Translations under genes and position numbers: made by a program | Notes under the pieces: generated by a model | What the model was told of the DNA's origin: nothing | The model's database searches: none | Seen by the model: the letters and a program-made list of their open reading frames with translations, nothing else | Part shown: positions 7,463-14,011 of the stretch, piece after piece | Numbering within the stretch: the stretch's first letter is position 1 | Layout of the letters: each line of letters starts with the position of its first letter | Assembly (NCBI GenBank): GCA_030682505.1 | Contig: JAUXOH010000011.1 | Coordinates: forward strand, 1 to 16,440 | DNA length: 16,440 nt | Source of the DNA: Candidatus Didemnitutus sp. | Lineage (GTDB): Bacteria > Verrucomicrobiota > Verrucomicrobiia > Opitutales > Opitutaceae | Reading direction: 5' to 3'

Positions 7463-8866
7463 ATGAAAGCCCTGCGCTCGATCCTTCCTGCCGCCGCGAT
7501 CCTCGCGGCCGCCTCACTCACCAGCCCGTTGGTCGCGACCAACGGCATGAACATGGAGGGCTACGGTCCCGTCGCGACCGCCCTCGGCGGAGCGTCCTTC
7601 GCCTACGACAACGGCACCGCCGCGGTGATCAACAACCCGGCGACCCTCAGCCTGATGCCTGACCAGGCGCGCCTCGATCTCGCCCTCGGCGTCCTGGGAC
7701 CCGACATCACCGCCACCAGCACGACGGGCATCGGGGCCGATTCGTCGTCCACGGCGTTCTTTATGCCCGCCTTTGGCTACGCCCGCCGCAGCGGTGACCT
7801 CGTCTATGGCTTCGGTGTTTTCGGCCAGGGTGGCATGGGCTGCGAATATGACGCCAACTCCTGGCGCGGGCTCGGCTTCGGTCTCGTCAATCGCACCGAG
7901 GTTTCCGTCGGCCGCGCCATCCTTCCGCTCGCGTGGAAGATCAATGACCGGCTGCACCTCGCCGCCTCGGCCGACTTCATCTGGGCCGGCATGGATCTCA
8001 AGATGGCGATGAGCGGTGCGCAGTTTTTTGACCTCGTCAACCCGATGAGCCAGCAGTTCGGCCGCGCCTCCGGCACGATCATCCAGGGCTTCAACGGCAT
8101 GATGGCCACGCTGCCCGCGGGCACGGGGGTCGACTACGCCTATTTTAACTTTTCCAACGGCAGCGATTTCACCGGAGCCGCCCGCGGCTATGGTTACGCG
8201 GGCAAGATCGGCCTGCTTTACGAGGTCAGCCCGCGTGTTTCCCTGGGCCTCACCTACCACAGCCGGTCGGCCCTCGGCGACCTCACCACCTCCAACGCCG
8301 CGCTTTCCTTCCAGCTCAACATTCCCGGCATGGGCCCGATGGCACAGACGCTGACCGGTGACATGCGGGTGAACAACTTCGAGTGGCCGGCCATGCTCGG
8401 GGCCGGCCTCGCTTACCGCCCCAATGATCGCTGGCTCCTCGTCGCCGACGTGCGCGAGATCTTTTGGAAGGATGTGATGCAGGACTTCTCGATGACCTTC
8501 ACCGCCAACGGCAACGCCGCCAATGGCCCATTCGCCAACCAAGTGATGGACGCCACGCTTTTTCAAAACTGGGAAAACCAGTTCGTCCTGCAACTCGGCG
8601 CCGCCTACCAAGTGAACGGGACCTTCACCCTCCGCGTCGGCGGGAACTTCTCCAGCGACCCGATTCCGGACAAGTTTCTCAACTGCCTCTTCCCCGCCAC
8701 GATTGAGCGGCACCTGACCGCCGGTTTCGGCTGGAAGCTCAACGAACGCTCCACCGTCGACGTTTCGGTCACCCGGGGCTTCAAGGTTGAAAAAATCAAC
8801 GGCTACGGCATCGGAGTCAGTCACGCCCAAACCAACGCGCAGGTCATGTATAGCTACCGGTTCTAG
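7463..8866 (+). CDS. OmpP1/FadL/TodX-family outer membrane channel
   Basis: A 467-residue outer-membrane protein. A signal peptide (MKALRSILPAAAILAAASLT onward) is followed by the family N-terminus NGMNMEGYGPVATALGGASF and AVINNPATL, which correspond to the FadL hatch region. Alternating beta-strands follow, such as GYAGKIGLLYEVS and VSLGLTYHSR, and the chain ends in the aromatic signature YSYRF expected for outer-membrane assembly. FadL-type proteins admit hydrophobic small molecules. I took the ATG at 7463 because it begins the signal peptide; an earlier in-frame GTG at 7403 would add a non-signal stretch. Its promoter region holds the second copy of the shared operator, so it probably belongs to the sulfur regulon. 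The natural ligand is unknown, and no fatty-acid genes are nearby. Confidence 0.9.
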   Translation: MKALRSILPAAAILAAASLTSPLVATNGMNMEGYGPVATALGGASFAYDNGTAAVINNPATLSLMPDQARLDLALGVLGPDITATSTTGIGADSSSTAFFMPAFGYARRSGDLVYGFGVFGQGGMGCEYDANSWRGLGFGLVNRTEVSVGRAILPLAWKINDRLHLAASADFIWAGMDLKMAMSGAQFFDLVNPMSQQFGRASGTIIQGFNGMMATLPAGTGVDYAYFNFSNGSDFTGAARGYGYAGKIGLLYEVSPRVSLGLTYHSRSALGDLTTSNAALSFQLNIPGMGPMAQTLTGDMRVNNFEWPAMLGAGLAYRPNDRWLLVADVREIFWKDVMQDFSMTFTANGNAANGPFANQVMDATLFQNWENQFVLQLGAAYQVNGTFTLRVGGNFSSDPIPDKFLNCLFPATIERHLTAGFGWKLNERSTVDVSVTRGFKVEKINGYGIGVSHAQTNAQVMYSYRF

Positions 8867-8909
8867 GGCCGCAGACCCCGGCGCAGGGCGGGGCAGCAGT
8901 CCGGCTAAT

Positions 8910-8933
8910 CTACATGCATACTTGCGCATATAG
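8910..8933. promoter_or_regulatory. Operator O3, palindrome upstream of the SQR-like gene
   Basis: Half-sites CTACATGCA (8910-8918) and CGCATATAG (8925-8933) keep the same 6-bp spacing as the other two sites. The right half is identical to that of the porin operator, and the left half matches CTATATGCG at 7 of 9 positions. It lies 43 bp after the porin stop and 78 bp before the ATG of the SQR-like gene. Recruitment of the sulfide oxidation genes to the ArsR regulon is inferred from this match. Confidence 0.7.
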
Positions 8934-9011
8934 GTTCACGCGGCCCCGCTTTTGCCCTCGTGCCGCCGCCGTTCCGGCCCGATGCTCCGGCCACAGAAAA
9001 CCACCCACGCC

Positions 9012-10244
9012 ATGAAAAACATCCTGATTCTCGGAGCCGGCACCGCCGGCACGATCATGGCCAACAAACTGGCCCGCGCCCTGCCTCCCGCGCAGTGGCG
9101 CATCACGGTGGTCGACCGTGACAATGATCATCCCTATCAACCCGGCTTCCTCTTCGTGCCCTTCCACGGCTACGAACCCGCCGACCTCGTCCGCTCGCGC
9201 CGCAAGACACTCGACCCGCGCGCCGACTTCCGCGAAGCGCTGATCGAGCGCATCGAACCGGACAAAAACCGCGTGCACCTCAAGGGCGGCGACGTCCTCC
9301 CGTACGACTTCCTCATCATTGCCACCGGCACGCAACCCGCGCCGGCGCAGAATGAGGGCATGCTCGGCGACGAGTGGCACAAGTCAGTCGCGGAATTCTA
9401 CACGCTCGAGGGCTGCACCCGGCTCCAGCATCAGCTGGACAACTTCAAGGGCGGCCGGCTCGTCGTGAACATCGCCGAGATGCCGATCAAGTGCCCGGTG
9501 GCCCCGCTCGAGTTCGCTTTTCTCGCCGAGGCGTATTTCCGCTCCAAGGGCATGCGCGACAAGGTCGAGATCGACTACGTCACGCCGCTTCCGAGCGCGT
9601 TCACCAAACCCAAGGCCGCCGAGCTCCTCGGTGATTTCCTCGACAAACGCCGCATCAAGCTCGAGGCCGATTTCTCCCTCGCCCGGGTCGATCAGTCGGC
9701 CAAGAAGATCGTCTCCTGGGACGAGCGCGAAATTCCCTACGACTTGCTCGTCACGGTGCCGACCAACATGGGTGACCCCGTCATCGGCGCCTCCGGCATC
9801 GGCGACGAGTTCAATTACGTGCCGACCGACAAGCACACGCTGCTTTCCAGCGTGGCGCCGAACATCTTCGCGATTGGCGATGCGACCGATCTGCCGTCCT
9901 CCAAGGCCGGTTCCGTCGCGCATTTCCAAGCCGATGTGTTGATCGAGAACGTGCTCAGCGTCATTGCCGGCCGCGCCCCCGAGGCGAAGTTCGACGGTCA
10001 CGCCAACTGCTTCATCGAATCGGGTGACGGCAAAGCGCTGCTCATCGACTTCAGTTACGACGTCGAGCCCCTGCCGGGCCACTACCCGTTGCCGCTGGTC
10101 GGCCCGATGTCGCTGCTCAAGGAGACCCGCCTCAACCACCTCGGCAAACTCATGTTCAAATGGGTCTACTGGAACATGCTCCTCCCCGCCCGGCCGATGC
10201 CGGTCGGTCACCACTTCAGCATGACCGGCAAGAGCGCCGCCTGA
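9012..10244 (+). CDS. Sulfide:quinone oxidoreductase-like FAD flavoprotein
   Basis: A 410-residue two-dinucleotide-binding-domain flavoprotein. The FAD-binding motif G-A-G-T-A-G is at residues 8-13, IIATGTQP at 102-109, and the second FAD motif IFAIGDATD at 285-293. Three cysteines, C135, C161 (in PIKCPVAPLEF) and C333 (in NCFIE), are the only ones present. C161 and C333 sit where sulfide:quinone reductases carry their redox pair. The C-terminal tail (about 365-392, KLMFKWVYWNMLL) is hydrophobic or amphipathic, as expected for monotopic membrane docking and quinone access. The reaction would be oxidation of H2S to sulfane sulfur with electrons passed to quinone. The exact SQR type cannot be assigned by eye, and related family members may be sulfide-inactive oxidoreductases. 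TusE/DsrC-like and DsrE2-like genes follow immediately, which supports sulfur chemistry. Confidence 0.85.
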   Translation: MKNILILGAGTAGTIMANKLARALPPAQWRITVVDRDNDHPYQPGFLFVPFHGYEPADLVRSRRKTLDPRADFREALIERIEPDKNRVHLKGGDVLPYDFLIIATGTQPAPAQNEGMLGDEWHKSVAEFYTLEGCTRLQHQLDNFKGGRLVVNIAEMPIKCPVAPLEFAFLAEAYFRSKGMRDKVEIDYVTPLPSAFTKPKAAELLGDFLDKRRIKLEADFSLARVDQSAKKIVSWDEREIPYDLLVTVPTNMGDPVIGASGIGDEFNYVPTDKHTLLSSVAPNIFAIGDATDLPSSKAGSVAHFQADVLIENVLSVIAGRAPEAKFDGHANCFIESGDGKALLIDFSYDVEPLPGHYPLPLVGPMSLLKETRLNHLGKLMFKWVYWNMLLPARPMPVGHHFSMTGKSAA

Positions 10245-10277
10245 AACCAAACCATCAATCCTCAATCCACCACCGCC

Positions 10278-10595
10278 ATGTCCACCCGCACCATCAATAA
10301 CAAGACCATCGACTTCGACGCCGACGGTTTCATGACCAACCACAAGGACTGGGATCTCGAGATCGCCAAGGTCCTCGCCGCCGAGGAAGAAATTCCCGCG
10401 CTCACCGACCGGCACCTTGTCGTCCTGAGCTTCATGCGCCAGGAGTTTGAATCCAAGGGCGACGGCCCGAGCATGCGCAAGCTCACCAAGGAGAGTGGCG
10501 TGCCCACCAAGGAGCTTTACGCCCTCTTCCCCGGCGGCCCCGCCAAGAAGGCCGCGCGCATCGCCGGCATCAAGAAACCCCACGGCTGCATCTGA
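10278..10595 (+). CDS. TusE/DsrC-family sulfur carrier lacking CysB
   Basis: A 105-residue protein with the family pattern: a beta-hairpin start NKTIDFDADGFM, then DWDLEIAKVLAAEE, a helical core (LTDRHLVVLSFMRQ) and the C-terminal arm GGPAKKAARIAGIKKPHGCI. The penultimate cysteine C104 (CysA) is present. The second cysteine of true DsrC (CysB, 11 residues earlier) is replaced by A93 (KAARIAG where DsrC has ACKIAG). By established distinction, the single-Cys pattern indicates a TusE-like or DsrC-related sulfur-transfer protein rather than the DsrAB partner that forms the intramolecular trisulfide. It starts 33 bp after the SQR-like gene and precedes a DsrE2-like gene. It is a probable acceptor or carrier of sulfur released by these enzymes. 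Confidence 0.9.
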   Translation: MSTRTINNKTIDFDADGFMTNHKDWDLEIAKVLAAEEEIPALTDRHLVVLSFMRQEFESKGDGPSMRKLTKESGVPTKELYALFPGGPAKKAARIAGIKKPHGCI

Positions 10596-10601
10596 TCCCC
10601 C

Positions 10602-10632
10602 GCGCCGGGCCGCGATCCCCGCCGCCCGGCGC
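10602..10632 (+). repeat. Intercistronic hairpin between TusE-like and DsrE2-like genes
   Basis: A perfect 9-bp inverted repeat, GCGCCGGGC (10602-10610) and GCCCGGCGC (10624-10632), surrounds a 13-nt loop in the 64-bp gap between the two genes. No T-tract follows. It is more likely an mRNA-stabilising or processing stem that allows unequal expression of the flanking genes than a full terminator. Confidence 0.5.
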
Positions 10633-10659
10633 CCACCCTCCACGTCAAATCTCCCCGCC

Positions 10660-11157
10660 ATGTCCTCACCCGATAAAATCAAAAAAGTCTCGATCATCAT
10701 CTCGCGCGGTTCACTCGAGGGGGTCTACCCCGGCCTCATCATGGCCAACGGCGCCCGCATGGAAGGCATCGAAGCCAACCTCTTTTTCACCTTCTTCGGC
10801 CTCTACGCCATCCTCGAAAAATACCAAGATACGCTGAAGGTCGCCACGGTCGGAAATCCCGCGATGCGAATTCCCGATGCAAAGGGATTTCCGCTCCCCA
10901 CTTTCCTCGGTGCGCTGCCCGGCATGTCCGCCTTCGCGACCAAAATGATGCAAAAGGAAATGGAGAAGCTCGACATCCCGCCCGTCAGCGAATTCACGCA
11001 GATGATCTCCGATGCCGGTGGCAAGATCTACGCCTGCAAGGCCACCGTCGACATGTTCCATCTCTCGCCCGACGACTTCGTGCCGCACATGGACAAGGTG
11101 CTCACCGTCGGCGATTTCTACGAGCTGGCCGCGGGCGGCCAGATCATCTTCACCTGA
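10660..11157 (+). CDS. DsrE2-like (DsrE/DsrF-like family) sulfurtransferase
   Basis: A 165-residue protein with the DsrE/DsrF/DrsH-like fold. An opening beta-strand KVSIIISRGSLEGVYPGLIM is followed by the helix ANGARMEGIEANLFFTFFGLY, a variable insert rich in Met/Lys, and the strand-loop GGKIYACKATVDMF with the only cysteine, C126. That cysteine sits where DsrE2 proteins carry their persulfide. The hydrophobic segment LFFTFFGLYAI is typical of the DsrE2 branch, which is often predicted to be membrane-associated. I chose the ATG at 10660 because the fold begins there; the longer upstream frame overlaps the TusE-like gene. DsrE2 normally occurs with rhodanese and TusA in sulfur oxidisers. Here TusA is not visible and TusE/DsrC-like protein is the partner. 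Confidence 0.88.
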   Translation: MSSPDKIKKVSIIISRGSLEGVYPGLIMANGARMEGIEANLFFTFFGLYAILEKYQDTLKVATVGNPAMRIPDAKGFPLPTFLGALPGMSAFATKMMQKEMEKLDIPPVSEFTQMISDAGGKIYACKATVDMFHLSPDDFVPHMDKVLTVGDFYELAAGGQIIFT

Positions 11158-11171
11158 GCGCAGGTGGGTGC

Positions 11172-11190
11172 CCCGGCGCTCGTCGCCGGG
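11172..11190 (+). terminator. GC hairpin after DsrE2-like gene
   Basis: CCCGGCG (11172-11178) and CGCCGGG (11184-11190) form a 7-bp stem with loop CTCGT, 14 bp after the DsrE2-like stop. No T-run follows, so termination activity is uncertain. Confidence 0.4.
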
Positions 11191-11737
11191 ATACATGGCG
11201 AGCCTCGCCGCTTCGACCCGGCGGGGCTCTTGGTTTGCACCGCGACGACGCCCCGTCGCCGCCCACCGCGAAGGCGGGCGGATGCGCGCGGGGGCGTTCA
11301 ATCTGTCCCGTGAAAACCATGCGGTGCGCGTTGCTCGCGAGCCGCCTGGCTCTCGTCCCACCGGCGACCAAACCGGAATCGCTCAGGTTTTCCCAGCCCG
11401 ATCCTCCTGATCCCACCGCCAACGCCGTCGGCGACGCGAGCGAACACCGGCTGGAGTGCTTGGGCAGCTTCCTGATGATCGAAGTCAAACGGATGCTTGC
11501 CGCGCTGGGACCTGAGCTGTCGTGTCGGCGCGGCACTTGACAAACTTCGCCCTGCCCCGGCCTATTCCCGACAATCGCGTGTAAACGATGCGCTCGAACG
11601 CTATTTCCCCAAAGACCGGGCTGGCGGCGACTCGGCCAACGGCGGGAGGGGGCTGATCCGCGTCTCCTGCGTGTTGCCACCAAAGTCAGCCCCTCCGGGC
11701 GCTTGCCTGTGGAAGGCAGGTGTTCATCTTGGTGACC
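11191..11737. other. Long intergenic stretch with no convincing gene
   Basis: Between the DsrE2-like gene and the exported rhodanese, about 550 bp carries several open frames, for example 11235-11540 plus and 11298-11543 minus. None shows a recognisable domain, signal peptide or family motif. A TTGACA at 11537-11542 could be a -35 element, but no good -10 follows at 16-18 bp. A decayed gene or an unrecognised RNA could lie here. I see no copy of the 24-bp operator, no tRNA-like structure and no terminal inverted repeats. Confidence 0.4.
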
Positions 11738-12142
11738 ATGCGAAAAAGACTCCTGATCCTCTTCGTCCTCGCCGCGACCGCAGCCCTCGGAAGCGAAGCG
11801 GCTAGGATTTCCCCGGTCGATGCCGCGGCCATGGTCTTCAAGGGGGACGCGGTGCTCGTCGATGTCCGCGAAGCCTCCGAATGGACCTCGACGGGCGTTG
11901 CGGCCCCCGCGCTGCTGCTTGCCAAGAGCGATTTCGACCGCGCGCAAATCGTCTGGGCTCCTTTTCTCGCCGACTTCGACAAATCCAAGACGCTAATTCT
12001 CTACTGCCGGAGCGGCCGACGCTCGGGCCTCCTTGCCGCCACACTCGCCGCCCGGGGCTACAAGGCGCTCAACGGAGGCGGGCTCGCGGGGTGGGAACGG
12101 GCGGGCCTGCCCGTGCGCAAGGTCGCGCCGGCATCGAAATAG
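11738..12142 (+). CDS. Exported single-domain rhodanese
   Basis: A 134-residue protein with a clear signal peptide (MRKRLLILFVLAATAALGSE onward, cleavage near A21-A22). The mature rhodanese domain has VLVDVREASEW (39-49), the active-site loop C90-RSGRRSG and the complete C-terminal motif LNGGGLAGWERAGLPV. The catalytic cysteine is intact, so sulfurtransferase activity in the periplasm is plausible. It closely resembles the membrane-anchored rhodanese at 6965-7333 in the same key segments and is probably its paralogue. I preferred the ATG at 11738 to an in-frame GTG at 11720 because MRKR is a normal signal-peptide n-region. GGAAGG upstream (11711-11716) could, however, serve the GTG as a ribosome site. 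The next gene starts 44 bp after its stop. No operator copy is seen upstream. Confidence 0.88.
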   Translation: MRKRLLILFVLAATAALGSEAARISPVDAAAMVFKGDAVLVDVREASEWTSTGVAAPALLLAKSDFDRAQIVWAPFLADFDKSKTLILYCRSGRRSGLLAATLAARGYKALNGGGLAGWERAGLPVRKVAPASK

Positions 12143-12186
12143 CTTCACGGTTCGCCCGCCCTCGCTCACGACACCCGCCCTTTTCG

Positions 12187-13212
12187 ATGCCAAACGCCTC
12201 CGCCATTCCGCCGCCCGTTCCTGTTTTCAGGACGGCACGACGGTGGAGCCTGCTTTTTCTTGCCGGCTGCGGCTTGTTGCCCGTTTCGCTCTTCCCCGCC
12301 ACCACCGGACCCTGGTCCTTGACCGTGCGCGCCGAGAACGACCTGCCGGCCAACGTTGATCGCTATTACTCAAATGGCGTCAGCCTGGCCTTCACCCGTT
12401 GCGTGCACGATGACGACGCGATTTGGCCGCGCTTGCTCCGGCTGCCCGGACTCAACCGTCCCGGCCAACTCGCCCAAGGAGGCGAAATCGGCCAGATCAT
12501 GGTCACTCCCGCCGACACCCAGCTGACGAACCCCGACCCGACAGATCGTCCCTATGCCGGGCTGCTCTATGTGGCCGTGTCGTGGCAACGGTTGGACGAA
12601 CACCACTACACCGCCCTGAAGTTCATCACCGGCGTGGTGGGCCCCGAGTCGCTGGCGGAGCAAACCCAGAAAGCCGTTCACCGCATGATCGATGTGCCGC
12701 AACCCCGCGGCTGGGACCACCAATTGCGGACCGAACCAATCTTGAATGTCGTTTACGAACAGCGCTGGCGCGCCCAAAATTGGGGCCGCCCGGAAAGCTG
12801 GGGTGGTGACCTGCTGTTCGTCGGCGGTGCCATGCTCGGCAACGTCCTCACCCAGGCCCATGGCCAGATCCAGTTCCGTCATGGCTGGCGCGTGGCGCAG
12901 GACTTCGGCGCCTCGTTGATTCGCGGCATCGGCGCATTGCCGCCGGCCCGCGACCACGCCCGCTGGGGCATTCACGGCTACGCGGGGCTGGGCGGTCTCG
13001 CCATCGCGCGCAACATCACCCTTGACGGCAACTCGATCCGCTCCGGTCCCCGGGTGAACCGCCGGCCCTATGTGTCCGCTGTCGAGACCGGTCTGGTCGT
13101 CCGCGGCCGCGGTTGGCAGGCCACGGCTTCGTGGGTGGTCTGGGGAAGGGAATTCACGGGCCAATCCCGGCGGTCCGAGTTTGGCGCCCTCGCCTTCACC
13201 GTTTTCCGATAA
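12187..13212 (+). CDS. LpxR-family lipid A deacylase (DUF2219) outer membrane protein
   Basis: A 341-residue protein with an N-terminal hydrophobic signal (about residues 20-38). The family motifs run in order: AENDLPANVDRYYSNG (E50, N51, D52, D58, R59), VTPADTQLTNPDPTDRPYAG (106-125), TGVVGPESLAEQTQKAVH (148-165) and a C-terminal beta-strand ending LAFTVFR. LpxR removes the 3'-acyloxyacyl chain of lipid A. Its active site in Salmonella uses an Asn-Asp pair near the N-terminus and a histidine in the Q..VH segment, matched here by N51, D52 and H165. The closing phenylalanine-arginine pair is a near-normal outer-membrane end. A link to the sulfur genes is not evident, although it follows the exported rhodanese by only 44 bp and may share its transcript. 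Confidence 0.88.
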   Translation: MPNASAIPPPVPVFRTARRWSLLFLAGCGLLPVSLFPATTGPWSLTVRAENDLPANVDRYYSNGVSLAFTRCVHDDDAIWPRLLRLPGLNRPGQLAQGGEIGQIMVTPADTQLTNPDPTDRPYAGLLYVAVSWQRLDEHHYTALKFITGVVGPESLAEQTQKAVHRMIDVPQPRGWDHQLRTEPILNVVYEQRWRAQNWGRPESWGGDLLFVGGAMLGNVLTQAHGQIQFRHGWRVAQDFGASLIRGIGALPPARDHARWGIHGYAGLGGLAIARNITLDGNSIRSGPRVNRRPYVSAVETGLVVRGRGWQATASWVVWGREFTGQSRRSEFGALAFTVFR

Positions 13213-13311
13213 GGACCCTTCGAACTCCGTCCCGATTCCGGATGACCCCTGTTTGTTCTGGCGTCACGTCGGGGGGCAAATTAACCTCCCCCCTCGCTTA
13301 CAAAACAACCC

Positions 13312-13818
13312 ATGTCATCCTCCCTCCCGGCCGCCGTGCTCCAAGAGCTCACCCACCAATTCAACCACGAGTTGCTCGCCGCTCAAAGTTACCTCGCGCT
13401 TTCGGTGTGGTGCGAAGCCCAGAATTTCTCCGGTTGTGCGGCCTTTTTCGCCAAGCAGGCCGGCGAGGAACGCGAGCACGCCGACAAGATCATCGCCCAC
13501 TTGCTCGATCGCGGCGCCCCGGCGGCGATCGCCGCCATGGAAGCGCCCCGGCAAAAGTTTTCCTCCCTCGGCGACGTCGCCTTGCACGCCCAAGCCTTGG
13601 AGCAGGCGAACACCAAGGGCATCCACGCCGCGCTCGACGCCGCCGTTGCCGCCAAGGATTATCCGGCCCAAGTGCTGCTGCACTGGTTCGTCAGCGAGCA
13701 AGTGGAAGAAGAGGCTTGGGCCTCCAAGATGGTCGCTCTCGTCCAGCGCGCCAATTGCGCCGGCGGCCTTTCCAGTTTCGACCGGCACGTCAGCGACCTG
13801 CTCAGCACCGGCAAGTAG
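13312..13818 (+). CDS. Bacterial non-heme ferritin
   Basis: A 168-residue four-helix-bundle ferritin of usual length. Ferroxidase-centre ligands are visible: E20 in FNHELLAAQSY with Y27, the EExxH motif E53/H56 in GEEREHADK, E97 in HAQALEQANTKG and Q130 in WFVSEQVEEE. No C-terminal heme-methionine pattern as in bacterioferritin was noticed. It would oxidise Fe(II) and store it as a ferric core in the cytoplasm. The 99-bp leader contains a G6 (13271-13276) and a C6 (13288-13293) run that could pair, but no recognisable Fur-type palindrome. The relationship with sulfide detoxification is only suggestive: iron and sulfide stress often occur together. Confidence 0.92.
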   Translation: MSSSLPAAVLQELTHQFNHELLAAQSYLALSVWCEAQNFSGCAAFFAKQAGEEREHADKIIAHLLDRGAPAAIAAMEAPRQKFSSLGDVALHAQALEQANTKGIHAALDAAVAAKDYPAQVLLHWFVSEQVEEEAWASKMVALVQRANCAGGLSSFDRHVSDLLSTGK

Positions 13819-14011
13819 GGCTCCATCCGCCGAATCGATCGCTAGTCGCAAAGCCGCCGGCGGCACCCAACCAGACGCCGCCATGTGCGCCTTTATCTCC
13901 TTGCCCGGAGTTGGGTTACGGGCACCCCGGCGCCCGTCGACTCAGCTTCCGCGCCTTTGTGTCGATAATCCAGGTGCATCGTCCGACTCGTTCTGATTCG
14001 GGCGGGGCAAA

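Noticed and set aside
7514..8929. 471-residue minus-strand open frame
   Set aside because: Antisense shadow of the FadL-type porin; no signal, motif or plausible start context.
9384..10700. 438-residue minus-strand open frame
   Set aside because: Antisense to the SQR-like and TusE-like genes; composition is that of a GC-bias shadow.
11235..11540. Possible transposase or gene remnant in the long intergenic region
   Set aside because: No DDE or HTH motif, no terminal inverted repeats and no target duplication could be seen.
12370..13164. 264-residue minus-strand open frame
   Set aside because: Antisense to the LpxR-type gene, whose motifs are clear in the plus frame.
13271..13293. G6 and C6 runs before ferritin as an iron-responsive element
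   Set aside because: They could pair around a spacer, but there is no known regulatory motif or Fur-like palindrome, so no regulatory claim is made.
13853..13864. 12-bp perfect palindrome GCCGCCGGCGGC after ferritin
   Set aside because: It has no loop for a stable hairpin and no T-tract; such GC palindromes arise often at this base composition.
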